A DNA stretch of 64,000 nt from an uncultured Campylobacter sp. Lineage in GTDB: Bacteria > Campylobacterota > Campylobacteria > Campylobacterales > Campylobacteraceae. Under the pieces are notes generated by a model, which was given only the letters and a program-made list of their open reading frames with translations, ran no database searches and had not been told where the DNA came from. The stretch spans positions 11,045 to 75,044 of the forward strand of contig CALKQT010000002.1 of NCBI GenBank assembly GCA_937990735.1. Reading direction: 5' to 3'. The position numbers were made by a program, and so were the translations under genes. Of this stretch, positions 1-7,718 are shown piece after piece (the stretch's first letter is position 1; every line of letters starts with the position of its first letter).

Positions 1-1
1 G

Positions 2-277
2 CGAAAAATTTTAGGCGTGGGCACGACCGTTACGCGAACGATCGAAAATTTTGCGCGCAACGGGCAAAGCAGCGGGATCTGCGAGCTGTTTTTGCACCCG
101 GGCAACCCACCAATAAGACAGAATTTTTTGCTTACGAACTTTCACCTGCCAAAATCCACGCTGATAATGCTCGTAGCGAGCTTCATCGGTCTTGAGCGCA
201 CGCTTGAGCTCTACCGCATCGCAGTGGAGCAAAGATACCGCTTCTACTCCTATGGCGATGGGATGCTTGTGCTATGA
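2..277 (+). CDS. queA: tRNA preQ1(34) S-adenosylmethionine ribosyltransferase-isomerase QueA, C-terminal part
   Basis: The gene enters from the left edge and only its last ~91 codons are present, ending in TGA at 275-277. The visible residues include HPGNPP, TNFHLPKSTL and RYRFYSYGDGMLVL, which are the conserved C-terminal signature of QueA. QueA transfers and isomerises the ribosyl group of SAM onto 7-aminomethyl-7-deazaguanine at the tRNA wobble position to make epoxyqueuosine, in the cytoplasm. The frame is open from base 2, so the true start lies outside the window. Its stop overlaps the next start (ATGA), so the downstream unknown gene is probably translationally coupled. Confidence 0.93.
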   Translation, partial: RKILGVGTTVTRTIENFARNGQSSGICELFLHPGNPPIRQNFLLTNFHLPKSTLIMLVASFIGLERTLELYRIAVEQRYRFYSYGDGMLVL

Positions 278-1311
278 AAGCCGTGGTTTTAGGCGCACTG
301 GCGCTGATAGCAGCGATCGCGTGGTTTGCGGCAAAAAAGCTCTTTTCTAAAAAGCCCGCCGTAAGCGGCAAAATTTTCTCCGCTGCGCCTAAAGTCAAGG
401 AAAGTAATTCCGTCGTGCCTAGACGCGAGGATATCGCGCAGATCGATATTTTAAAAATTTTAAAATTTCAAAGCGAAATTTTATTTGAGGAGTGCACGAA
501 ATACGACAGCACGCTATATCTTAGCTTCCCACCGCAGCTGCCGCGTATCTACGGCGGCGAGGTGCTAAATCTCACTAGCGCGGTCTTTGACGCGTGCGAG
601 TTTTTTCTGCAAAATATTGCTGAACCGATCCGTGTAAGCGTGGAATTTAGTAGCAAGGAGCTTAGAGCGAATATGAGCTCCATCAAGCTCGACGTTCGCG
701 TAGGCATCGATCGCGAGCTAAAGGATCCGCGCACCTATGCGCTTAAAAGTGCACTAGAAAGCGCCGCTAGCACGGATGATGAGTATCTTACTTCGGCACA
801 GACCCATTTGCGTGCACTCGGTTCGCATCCGAGTATTGGAGCCGACGGGCGTGGAACCTTTATCAAAATGGATGCGGTACTTAGCTGCTTCGCGCAGCAG
901 AGCTTTGGCACAAAAAAATACGACTACAACGTCATAATCACGCATAAAAACCGCGCGATCTTTGAGGAGCTGCGAGATTTTTTGAGCGGGCTTGGCTGCG
1001 ACGTGATGCCAAACTCCAACTGGGAGAGCGCAAAGAGACATCTAAACGACTTCATCTACGTAGCCGATGTCGTCATCCTCGACGCCGAGATCCTGCGCGC
1101 AAATATAAGCGAAATAAACTACCTCAACGCGCTGGAAAAAGATGGGGTATTTTTCATATTTTTACTTAAAAACAAACACTCGCTCAAGGTACTGGAGGGG
1201 CTAAATTTCAAATTTTTTAAGCTCGAGATGCCATATTTTTACGACGAGTTTTACGCCACGCTTGATCTCATCGAAAAGATCAAAAACGATGAGAATTTCT
1301 TGGGGCTGTAG
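274..1311 (+). CDS. Membrane-anchored protein with degenerate kinase-like and receiver-like regions
   Basis: A 345-residue protein starting at the ATGA overlap with queA. Residues ~3-20 form one hydrophobic N-terminal helix, followed by a basic stretch and a cytoplasmic part. Residues ~75-200 have a layout reminiscent of a histidine-kinase ATPase domain (a YGGEVLNLTSAVFDACEF segment where the N-box would fall), but the glycine-rich ATP-lid motifs are not visible. Residues ~220-335 have the alternating strand/helix pattern of a response-regulator receiver, with YNVIITHKN at the start and VADVVILDAE where the phospho-acceptor strand would be. Both assignments are inference from pattern; I do not recognise a named family. 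It may be a non-catalytic signalling scaffold. Confidence 0.75.
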   Translation: MKAVVLGALALIAAIAWFAAKKLFSKKPAVSGKIFSAAPKVKESNSVVPRREDIAQIDILKILKFQSEILFEECTKYDSTLYLSFPPQLPRIYGGEVLNLTSAVFDACEFFLQNIAEPIRVSVEFSSKELRANMSSIKLDVRVGIDRELKDPRTYALKSALESAASTDDEYLTSAQTHLRALGSHPSIGADGRGTFIKMDAVLSCFAQQSFGTKKYDYNVIITHKNRAIFEELRDFLSGLGCDVMPNSNWESAKRHLNDFIYVADVVILDAEILRANISEINYLNALEKDGVFFIFLLKNKHSLKVLEGLNFKFFKLEMPYFYDEFYATLDLIEKIKNDENFLGL

Positions 1312-1350
1312 CGATCAGGCAGCGATAAATTTAAAACCGAAGAGATTGAA

Positions 1351-1803
1351 GTGCTGTATTTCGACCTAGATTGGATCAAGGGCAATATAAACGATAGCGA
1401 ATATGCCTTAAGGCAGCGGCGGTACGAGGCGTATTTGGCAGGGCTGCATAAAAATATGCATACGCTAGAAAGAATTTTTGCGGGCATAAGCTTCAACGAT
1501 GCGCTATTGCTACCCAAAAAGCAAATTAATGAAAAGTTGCATTTGAAATTTTACATCGGAGATTTGCAAAATGGATATTATGAACTAAAATGCGTTATGA
1601 GCTCGGATCAAAGATGTGGCGCAGCGCCCGGCGAAATAATAACGAGCGAGATATTTTACAAAAATGGCAATTACCGCTTCTCTTTCATCCTCGCTTGCTT
1701 GAAGGAATACGCCGTTAATTTCTCCAGGATAGATAGCCTTAAATTTAACGCGATTTCGCAAAGAAAATATAGCCGCGAGTTTAAGAAATGGAAACTTTCA
1801 TAG
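1351..1803 (+). CDS. Hypothetical protein, weakly supported start
   Basis: A 150-residue reading frame with a GTG as the first usable start and no clear ribosome binding site. It lies in the same frame as the preceding gene and is open from directly after that gene's TAG (1309-1311), so it could be a former C-terminal extension cut off by a stop, or an independent gene with a weak start. The protein is charged and soluble, with no signal peptide or membrane segment and no motif I recognise. Codon use resembles its neighbours. Treat the boundaries as uncertain. Confidence 0.45.
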   Translation: MLYFDLDWIKGNINDSEYALRQRRYEAYLAGLHKNMHTLERIFAGISFNDALLLPKKQINEKLHLKFYIGDLQNGYYELKCVMSSDQRCGAAPGEIITSEIFYKNGNYRFSFILACLKEYAVNFSRIDSLKFNAISQRKYSREFKKWKLS

Positions 1804-2405
1804 TAAATCCAAACCTCGGTTTTTTACGTATAAAATTTAATCCGCTAAAGATTGCCGCCTCGGTATTTATCTCATTTACAATCCAAAATTAAAAATATTA
1901 GCTAGCGAGGTTTTGGGAGGTATGGATTTTGATTTAGGCACGAGCTTTCTGGTAAACTATGCGAGCTTCGGAGGTATAAAAATTTTAGTTTTTCGTGACT
2001 TAGAATGTGTCGCGTACTTCAGGTCAAAGCGTAGCGATGTGGGATAAAATTTTGCTCGCTCGAGTGCTGAGGCATTATGCTTTTAGAAAAAACACAAAGT
2101 AACGTAAATTTCGCTGTGTCTTGTAGCTGAAATCCATTAAATTTAAGCCAGAGTCATTCGGCGGCAGTGTCATTCGCCACACTCTCTAAGGCAAAATCTC
2201 TAAATTTAAGTTCTGGACATCATATGCAAGCAGATTTCCTTCTGCCCTTAAAGCATTCAAATCATATTAAAATTTGAACTTCCAAGCGAATCTAAAGAAT
2301 TTTGGAAATCACTACGTTGCATTTAAAGGCGCGCCCGATAATAGATATAAACAAACCAGCAAATTTTAAAATTTAGCCAGGCGAACTTTGTTCGCGATTT
2401 AAATT
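1804..2405. other. 600-base stretch without a convincing gene
   Basis: No frame of good length. The only candidate is a 41-codon ORF at 1922-2047 on the plus strand, preceded by GGGAGG directly against its ATG. It encodes MDFDLGTSF... and has no recognised relative. The rest is rich in AAATTT-type words and stop codons in all frames and may be decayed coding sequence. Confidence 0.4.
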
Positions 2406-2903
2406 TTATCTTCTGCCCTCTTTTTTAGCCTTGACCGCTTCATAAAGCTCATCGATCGAAGTCGCGGACGAGCCCGAATATTTCTGTGACGCTTGCATAG
2501 TCTTTTTGCCCCATTTACCGTCAATCGTCACGCCGTAGCCGCTAAACATCAAACTTCGCTGGATATAATAGACTTTATATTGCTGCGTCATACTTTGTTG
2601 CTTCTGCACTTCGCGCTCAGCATCTTTTGCCTGCTCACTTTCATATACGGAAGCACCCGCTAAATATCCTAGAACTAAGCCTCCCACAATTGGTACGACA
2701 GACGCAACAAATCTATTATTTATGCTAGAAGTCAAGCCTTCCAAAAATGCCTTTGCAATGCAAAACACTATAAAGCCCGGAATAAAAGCGAGAACGGCAT
2801 TGAAGCCACCACCTATCACGTATACGAGCATACAGACTAAAATAATAGCTACAAGCCCCTCACCCAAACCGCTACCGACGAGGAAGGCTAGGAAAAAATT
2901 CAT
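2406..2903 (-). CDS. Small membrane protein with C-terminal peptidoglycan-binding-like domain
   Basis: A 165-residue protein. The N-terminal ~90 residues are hydrophobic and glycine-rich (about three membrane helices). A short charged, Gln-rich stretch follows (residues ~90-107). The last ~55 residues contain IQRSLMFSGYGVTIDGKWG followed by KKTMQASQKY, which matches the pattern of a PG_binding_1 domain (IQ..L...GY...DG.WG..T..A). A role in binding or sensing the cell wall from the inner membrane is inference. Only a weak ribosome site (AAAGA) is seen before the ATG. The next gene upstream on this strand is a zinc-ribbon membrane protein about 100 bases away, so the two may be cotranscribed. 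Confidence 0.7.
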   Translation of the reverse strand: MNFFLAFLVGSGLGEGLVAIILVCMLVYVIGGGFNAVLAFIPGFIVFCIAKAFLEGLTSSINNRFVASVVPIVGGLVLGYLAGASVYESEQAKDAEREVQKQQSMTQQYKVYYIQRSLMFSGYGVTIDGKWGKKTMQASQKYSGSSATSIDELYEAVKAKKEGRR

Positions 2904-3002
2904 AATTTATCTTTTAAAAATTTAAGTAGTGCAATTCTCCAAATTTAAATTTAATCGGAGAATTACAAAATTTATCCCCGCCAATAGACGATGGAACATA
3001 GG

Positions 3003-3299
3003 CTACTTAACGTGCTTCATGATCCTATGAAATTGCGGACTATGATCTCGCGCCATAAAAATATACCCAATGATACCTAACACGCCGATACCCAAGACGA
3101 TATAAAATAGAGTACCGCTATCCTTGGTAAAAGCCCCTCCAAAGAACAGCCAAAGTATAGAAATAAGAAGCGTCTTTAACCAGGGTCTGCTATAAGAGAT
3201 CTCCGCCTGGCACCCACCGCATACGATTGCTCCGTATTTGATGTCGTCTTTGCCACAAAATGGGCACATTAAATGATCCGGATGTTCATTCTCTGCCAT
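3003..3299 (-). CDS. Zinc-ribbon membrane protein
   Basis: A 98-residue protein. Residues ~12-32 hold two cysteine pairs, CPFC and CGGC, in the spacing of a small zinc ribbon. Two hydrophobic helices follow (residues ~43-57 and ~65-83) and then a short basic tail. It begins at an ATG preceded by a strong AAAGGAG ribosome site, and a TATAAT box lies about 30 bases upstream. The function is unknown; similar zinc-ribbon plus two-helix proteins are common and mostly uncharacterised. Confidence 0.75.
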   Translation of the reverse strand: MAENEHPDHLMCPFCGKDDIKYGAIVCGGCQAEISYSRPWLKTLLISILWLFFGGAFTKDSGTLFYIVLGIGVLGIIGYIFMARDHSPQFHRIMKHVK

Positions 3300-3328
3300 A
3301 ATTTCTCCTTTGAAAAAATATAGGTGGA

Positions 3329-3334
3329 ATTATA
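3329..3334 (-). promoter_or_regulatory. -10 box of the zinc-ribbon gene
   Basis: The minus strand reads TATAAT here, inside TATATAAT, about 30 bases before the ATG at 3299 and upstream of a strong AAAGGAG. This spacing fits a sigma-70-type promoter of epsilonproteobacteria, where the -35 element is usually poor. Confidence 0.5.
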
Positions 3335-3383
3335 TATAAGAGCGGGCTTAAATTTTAAAATTTAGAGTTTAAAATAGGGGGAA

Positions 3384-3408
3384 TTTTAGCGGCTTTGTAC
3401 CGCTAAAA
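3384..3408 (-). terminator. Stem-loop after rpsR, possible terminator
   Basis: A perfect inverted repeat TTTTAGCGG / CCGCTAAAA with a 7-base loop lies directly after the rpsR stop. It lacks a clean U-run on the 3' side, so termination is likely but not certain. Confidence 0.45.
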
Positions 3409-3409
3409 T

Positions 3410-3670
3410 TTAAAGATTTTCGAATGGATTTACGACCACGTCTTTGCGATCGACGATGTAAGGTATAAGGGCTGCTTGGCGCGCACGCTTGATAGCCTTT
3501 TCTACCATCTCTTGGTATTTTTTGCTAGTACCGGTTAAGCGACGCGGCATAATCTTAAAGCGCTCGCTTAGGCAGTGCTTTAGAAGTGCCGTGTCCTTAT
3601 AATCGATAAATTCGATCTTTGCCTCTGTAAATTTGCAATACTTCCTAGTATATTTTCTCTTATCTGCCAT
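3410..3670 (-). CDS. rpsR: 30S ribosomal protein S18
   Basis: An 86-residue basic protein. Recognisable S18 features are the N-terminal [10 protein letters not shown] segment, [10 protein letters not shown] and the core [20 protein letters not shown], followed by a basic helix [14 protein letters not shown]. It binds 16S rRNA with S6 on the platform of the small subunit. It is the last gene of the classic rpsF-ssb-rpsR cluster, 13 bases after ssb, with AAGGA before its ATG. Confidence 0.97.
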   Translation of the reverse strand: MADKRKYTRKYCKFTEAKIEFIDYKDTALLKHCLSERFKIMPRRLTGTSKKYQEMVEKAIKRARQAALIPYIVDRKDVVVNPFENL

Positions 3671-3683
3671 GATTTTTCCTTAA

Positions 3684-4283
3684 TTAAAATGGGATCGTGT
3701 CGTTGCCGTCATCGTATTTATCGGCATCGACGTCGACTTCTGGAATCGTGCTTTCGTAACTCTGCTCTTTTTGTTTAGGCGCATTGTAATCGTTTTTTGC
3801 ACCTCTGGAATTTGAGTTTTGTCTGTTAGCATAGCTATTTCCGCCGCCGTAATTACCGCCGCCATAGCTAGAATTCCCGCCGCCGTAGCCGCTGGAGCTT
3901 CCGCCATAATTGCCGCCCTCGTAATTGCCGCTTTGATTATAGCCGCCGCTTCCACCTTGATTGCTTCCTAGCATCTCCATCGTATCTACGCTGATGGAGT
4001 GCTTGCTTCGGTTCTGTCCGTTTTGATCCTGCCACTGATCTAGCTTTAAGCGGCCTTCGATCAAAATTTTACTGCCTTTTCGCAAGTATTGATTTGCGAT
4101 CTCAGCCGTGCGACCGAAAAAATCTATGTCTATAAAGCACGTTTCTTCGCGTTTCTCGCCGTTTGAGCTATTGTATCTGCGTGTGACGGCGATGCCGGTT
4201 TTGCCTACGGCAGTGCCCGTTTGCAAATATCTAAGCTCGATATCTCGGGTCAAATTACCTACCAAAACTACTTTATTAAACAT
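3684..4283 (-). CDS. ssb: Single-stranded DNA-binding protein
   Basis: A 199-residue protein. Residues 1-~110 are the OB fold, starting MFNKVVLVGNLTRDIELRY and including CFIDIDFFGRTAEIANQYL and KGSKILIEGRL. Residues ~115-160 form a Gly/Asn/Ser-rich flexible linker, and the protein ends in the acidic tip DDGNDTIPF, the standard docking site for replication and repair partners. It coats single-stranded DNA as a tetramer. It lies between rpsF and rpsR with short spacers and has AAAGGA before the ATG. Confidence 0.97.
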   Translation of the reverse strand: MFNKVVLVGNLTRDIELRYLQTGTAVGKTGIAVTRRYNSSNGEKREETCFIDIDFFGRTAEIANQYLRKGSKILIEGRLKLDQWQDQNGQNRSKHSISVDTMEMLGSNQGGSGGYNQSGNYEGGNYGGSSSGYGGGNSSYGGGNYGGGNSYANRQNSNSRGAKNDYNAPKQKEQSYESTIPEVDVDADKYDDGNDTIPF

Positions 4284-4293
4284 ATTTTATCCT

Positions 4294-4707
4294 TTATTCG
4301 CCCTCTTTGGCTGCTTCTTCGGGCTCTTTTGGCTCTATCGGCGCTTTTGGCTCGCGCTCTTTTTTCGCAGGGCTTAGTTTGATGCCTTTGCTTAGTTTAT
4401 CCCAAGCGGAAATTTCACACTTAGTCTCATATTTGACGGTCAAAAATCTAATGATATCTTCGGTGATGCGCAGATTTCTAACAAGTTCGGAGATCAAGCT
4501 CGGCTCGGCTTTAAAATAGATTACGAAATAAACTCCGCGCTCATATTTGTCGATCTTATAGGCAAGCTTTCTAGCGCCCATTTCGATCACGGAAGCGATC
4601 TCTCCGCCATTTTTGGTTATGATTTCTTTGACGAAATCGACTTTTGTTTTAACTTCATCGTCGGTAAGCGTGGGCTTAACGATGAATAAAACCTCGTAGT
4701 TTCTCAT
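4294..4707 (-). CDS. rpsF: 30S ribosomal protein S6
   Basis: A 137-residue protein starting [14 protein letters not shown], with the S6 core [21 protein letters not shown] and [17 protein letters not shown]6 pairs with S18 on the small subunit. The C-terminal ~25 residues are a Lys/Glu/Pro-rich tail, longer than the minimal family length but common in epsilonproteobacteria. A strong AAGGAG precedes the ATG. It is the first gene of rpsF-ssb-rpsR, 84 bases after the holA stop. Confidence 0.97.
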   Translation of the reverse strand: MRNYEVLFIVKPTLTDDEVKTKVDFVKEIITKNGGEIASVIEMGARKLAYKIDKYERGVYFVIYFKAEPSLISELVRNLRITEDIIRFLTVKYETKCEISAWDKLSKGIKLSPAKKEREPKAPIEPKEPEEAAKEGE

Positions 4708-4791
4708 AAATTCTCCTTATGGATTTTAGCTCGCAAACGGTGTCTGCGGGCAAGGATTTTGCAAAAAATGCGAAGAGATATTACTAAAATT

Positions 4792-5796
4792 TCACTTAAT
4801 ATTTGCTTTTTGTCCTAGCGAACTTAGCAGCATGCGCTGCAACCTCAAAAACGACGCGAGCAAAAGCTCATCCTTCGCCGCGTTCTTTTCGCTTTTGAGT
4901 TCAAATTCCAAATCGTTTAAGTGAGCGAAAATTTTATAAAACGTCCGCGTAGAAAAACTAGTGGCATAGCGCTGCATCTGTGCGGCCACGGAAGGGGGCG
5001 GCTGATAGCCTAAAACCGCCTTAAAATCAAATCTGCCGTTTATTTTCACGTAAGCATGCAGGCGAAAAATTCTATAAATCAGACGGTAGAAATAATTTAT
5101 CAGCTCCATCTCGTTGTATCCGCCGCCCAGAGCCATTTTGTAAAAATCTACGCGAAAATCGCAAAGGCTGAAAATTTTATCGAAAAGCTCGTCGTAGCTC
5201 ACCTCGCTAAGGCCATAAACCATCAAATTTACGTTTTGCAGGTTAAGCTCAAGCCCCAGACTTGCAAATTTCTCTATCTCGCTCGCGCTTAGGCTCAGGC
5301 TTTCGTTGTGGATGGCATAGATCCTGCTAAGTGCGGCGGTGTTTGCAAAAAGTCCGCACATCTCGCATTTTTGCGCAAGCAGCGCTATGGCTTCATTCAC
5401 GCCAGAGGGTTTGAAAAATCTAACCTCGTTTCGTTCAAATTCTTTGATAAAATCCGCGCTTACAGACATTTCGCTATCGTTTAGCTCGTAGATCAGATGG
5501 TTATTTGCGTCCGCCTTGCACAGCGCGATGAGCCTTCGCAGCTCCTCTTTTTTGATAAGCGAGGCGGTTTTGATGTGAAGCGTGTTGCTGCCGCCGAAAA
5601 GCGAGGGCTCCAAGAAGCTTCGCGCTGCGTCAAAATCATACTCCAAAAAATACAAACTCAAAAAATTTTCCGCGGCGTAAATTTGTTTCAAGCGCTGCGC
5701 GTAAAGCTCGTTTGAAAAATCGTCTCCGCCGCGCAAAAGCACGAAATTAGGCACCCTGCCGCTTGCGATAAGCCCGTCAAATTCTTTCTTATACAT
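4792..5796 (-). CDS. holA: DNA polymerase III subunit delta
   Basis: A 334-residue protein with the delta-subunit layout: an N-terminal region beginning MYKKEFDGLIASGRVPNFVL and LLRGGDDF, a middle region of strands with FLEPSLFGGSNTLHI (the clamp-interacting FxEPSLFG stretch typical of the family), and a helical C-terminal collar. Delta opens the beta sliding clamp within the clamp loader. Its ATG overlaps the stop of rnr by one base (TGATG), so the two are translationally coupled. Confidence 0.88.
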   Translation of the reverse strand: MYKKEFDGLIASGRVPNFVLLRGGDDFSNELYAQRLKQIYAAENFLSLYFLEYDFDAARSFLEPSLFGGSNTLHIKTASLIKKEELRRLIALCKADANNHLIYELNDSEMSVSADFIKEFERNEVRFFKPSGVNEAIALLAQKCEMCGLFANTAALSRIYAIHNESLSLSASEIEKFASLGLELNLQNVNLMVYGLSEVSYDELFDKIFSLCDFRVDFYKMALGGGYNEMELINYFYRLIYRIFRLHAYVKINGRFDFKAVLGYQPPPSVAAQMQRYATSFSTRTFYKIFAHLNDLEFELKSEKNAAKDELLLASFLRLQRMLLSSLGQKANIK

Positions 5797-7718
5797 CAGA
5801 TCTTCTTTACCACCCTGCCTAAAATCACTCCGCTAGCGATGTTTGCATCCGTAAGCTCTACCAGCACGGGCGTTAAAATGTCGCCGGCGAAATTTGAAAC
5901 TAAAATTTTAGCCCCCTTTAGCTTGTCGTCAAGCTTTGCGGTGACGGAATTTCCGTTTTCGTCGATGTAGCAGCGGAATTTTTTGCCCAAATTTTCCGCG
6001 GCCCAGCGCGCAAATTTTCGGTCCATAAAATCAAACGCGACCTTGTCCGCCTCGCGCTCTAGCTCGTTTAGCCGAGCGCACGTAGCATCGATGTTTAAAA
6101 GCAGATAATTATAAAATTTCTCATCCCCCCTCATCTGCGCCTTTAGCAGGCGGTGCAAAATTAGATCGGAATAGCGCCTGATAGGGCTTGTGAAGTGCGT
6201 ATAGTTATCAAATCCGAGCCCGAAATGCCCGCGCGATTCGGACGCATACTCGGCGCGCTTTTGAGCCTTGATGATGAGCTTATCGACCTCCTCGCGGATC
6301 CCCATGGTATCGGCTTGCGCTTGAATTTCGCCGATCATCTTAGCAAGGTTGCTCTGATACGGCGCGTCGATGCCGAACAGCGCCAGATCATCAAGCAGCG
6401 CGTAAATTTTTTTAAGCTCCGCCGAGCCGTGATTTCTAAAAACGCCCCGCTCGATGCGCGCCGCAGCGGCTTTGTTGGCTAGCAGCATACAATCCTCGAT
6501 GAGTTTGTGCGACGGAGTGTCGGTCTCAAAGCGAGTGGAGTTTATTAGACCGTGTTCATCAAGCGTGATGCGAAGCTCCTTGGTGCGGAAGTCAAATCCG
6601 CGCTTTAGCCTCGCACGGCGCAGGCGCTCGCAAATTTCATTAAGCGGCAAGAGCCAGCTTAAAATTTCAGGCTCGCACGCCTTGCCGGTGCGTAAAATTT
6701 CATCGACCTCGTCGTAATCGTAGCGGCGTTTTGATCTTATAATTGCTTCAAAAAGCTCCTCTTTTTGCGGGTTTAAATTTTCATCCAAAGAGATTTTAAA
6801 AACAAATGCCAGCCTCGGCAGATCTGGCATCAGCGAGCAGATATTTTCGCTAAGCTCGCGCGGCAGCATCGGCACGGAGCGGTGCGGGAAATAGATCGAA
6901 AAGCCGCGAAATTTCGCCTCCTTATCGATAGGCGAGTATTCGCTCACGTATTCGCTCACATCGGCGATCGCGACGTAAAGCGTGCGCTCTTTTACGTCAA
7001 AATAGATCGCGTCGTCGAAGTCCTTGGCGTCGATGGGATCGATGGTGCAAAAGGGCAGATGCTGCAAATCCACGCGCTGCGGATACAGCGCCTCGTCCAC
7101 TTCGCTGCCGAAGCTCGCGGCTTGCTGCTTGCACGCTTCGTTAAATTCGTCGTTTTTATCGTAGATCGCTAAAGAAATTTTCTCATCGACGAAGGGATCG
7201 GCTAAGTTTCCGATCACCTCGGTAATCTCGTTCGTTAGATTATCGATCTTTAAAAGGGTGTTCGGCGGTAGCTGCTTTAGCGATTTTTGCGTGGCTTTGA
7301 GCGGATTTGCGAGGCCGGTTTTGACGTTCACGCCTAAAATTTCACGCCCGAAGCTTTTGGTATAAACCACGCTCGTTAAAAATGCGGGCTTGACGCACAT
7401 CAGCACCTTTGCGTGCAGGCGGGACTTTCTTGAGCTTAAAATTTTTGCTAGGATCAGATCGCCCAGATGCACGCCGCTTAAATATCTGTTTTCGATGATG
7501 AGATCTGCCTTGAAGCGATCGTCGAAGCTCTGCAGATAGCCCGTGCCGTCGCGCGCGATGTCGAGCCTGCCGAAAACATAGCCGTCGTTCAGATAGAGCC
7601 TGCCCTTGTGCGCGCTGATAGCGCCGATATTTAGGAGGTTGCGCGCGAGTTCCTTTTGCTCGCCGCTGAGATCCTTTTCAAATACGCCCGAGTTAAAGGC
7701 GCGCAGGAACTCTTTCAT
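5796..7718 (-). CDS. rnr: Ribonuclease R/VacB-family 3'-5' exoribonuclease
   Basis: A 640-residue RNB-family enzyme, shorter than E. coli RNase R but usual for Campylobacter. The catalytic RNB domain begins near residue ~225 with FCTIDPIDAKDFDDAIYF, which holds the metal-binding Asp cluster, then YVAIADVSEYV and FPHRSVPMLP. Further on are HGSAEL and NYTHFTSPIRRYSDLILHRLL, both typical of RNB. It degrades structured RNA processively. Its ATG overlaps the stop of the HDOD gene (ATGA) and its stop overlaps holA, forming an HDOD-rnr-holA unit. Confidence 0.95.
   Translation of the reverse strand: MKEFLRAFNSGVFEKDLSGEQKELARNLLNIGAISAHKGRLYLNDGYVFGRLDIARDGTGYLQSFDDRFKADLIIENRYLSGVHLGDLILAKILSSRKSRLHAKVLMCVKPAFLTSVVYTKSFGREILGVNVKTGLANPLKATQKSLKQLPPNTLLKIDNLTNEITEVIGNLADPFVDEKISLAIYDKNDEFNEACKQQAASFGSEVDEALYPQRVDLQHLPFCTIDPIDAKDFDDAIYFDVKERTLYVAIADVSEYVSEYSPIDKEAKFRGFSIYFPHRSVPMLPRELSENICSLMPDLPRLAFVFKISLDENLNPQKEELFEAIIRSKRRYDYDEVDEILRTGKACEPEILSWLLPLNEICERLRRARLKRGFDFRTKELRITLDEHGLINSTRFETDTPSHKLIEDCMLLANKAAAARIERGVFRNHGSAELKKIYALLDDLALFGIDAPYQSNLAKMIGEIQAQADTMGIREEVDKLIIKAQKRAEYASESRGHFGLGFDNYTHFTSPIRRYSDLILHRLLKAQMRGDEKFYNYLLLNIDATCARLNELEREADKVAFDFMDRKFARWAAENLGKKFRCYIDENGNSVTAKLDDKLKGAKILVSNFAGDILTPVLVELTDANIASGVILGRVVKKI

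Noticed and set aside
3680..3955. 91-codon Ala/Ile/Thr-rich frame over ssb
   Set aside because: It is a shadow of the Gly/Asn-rich linker of ssb in another frame, with no ribosome site.
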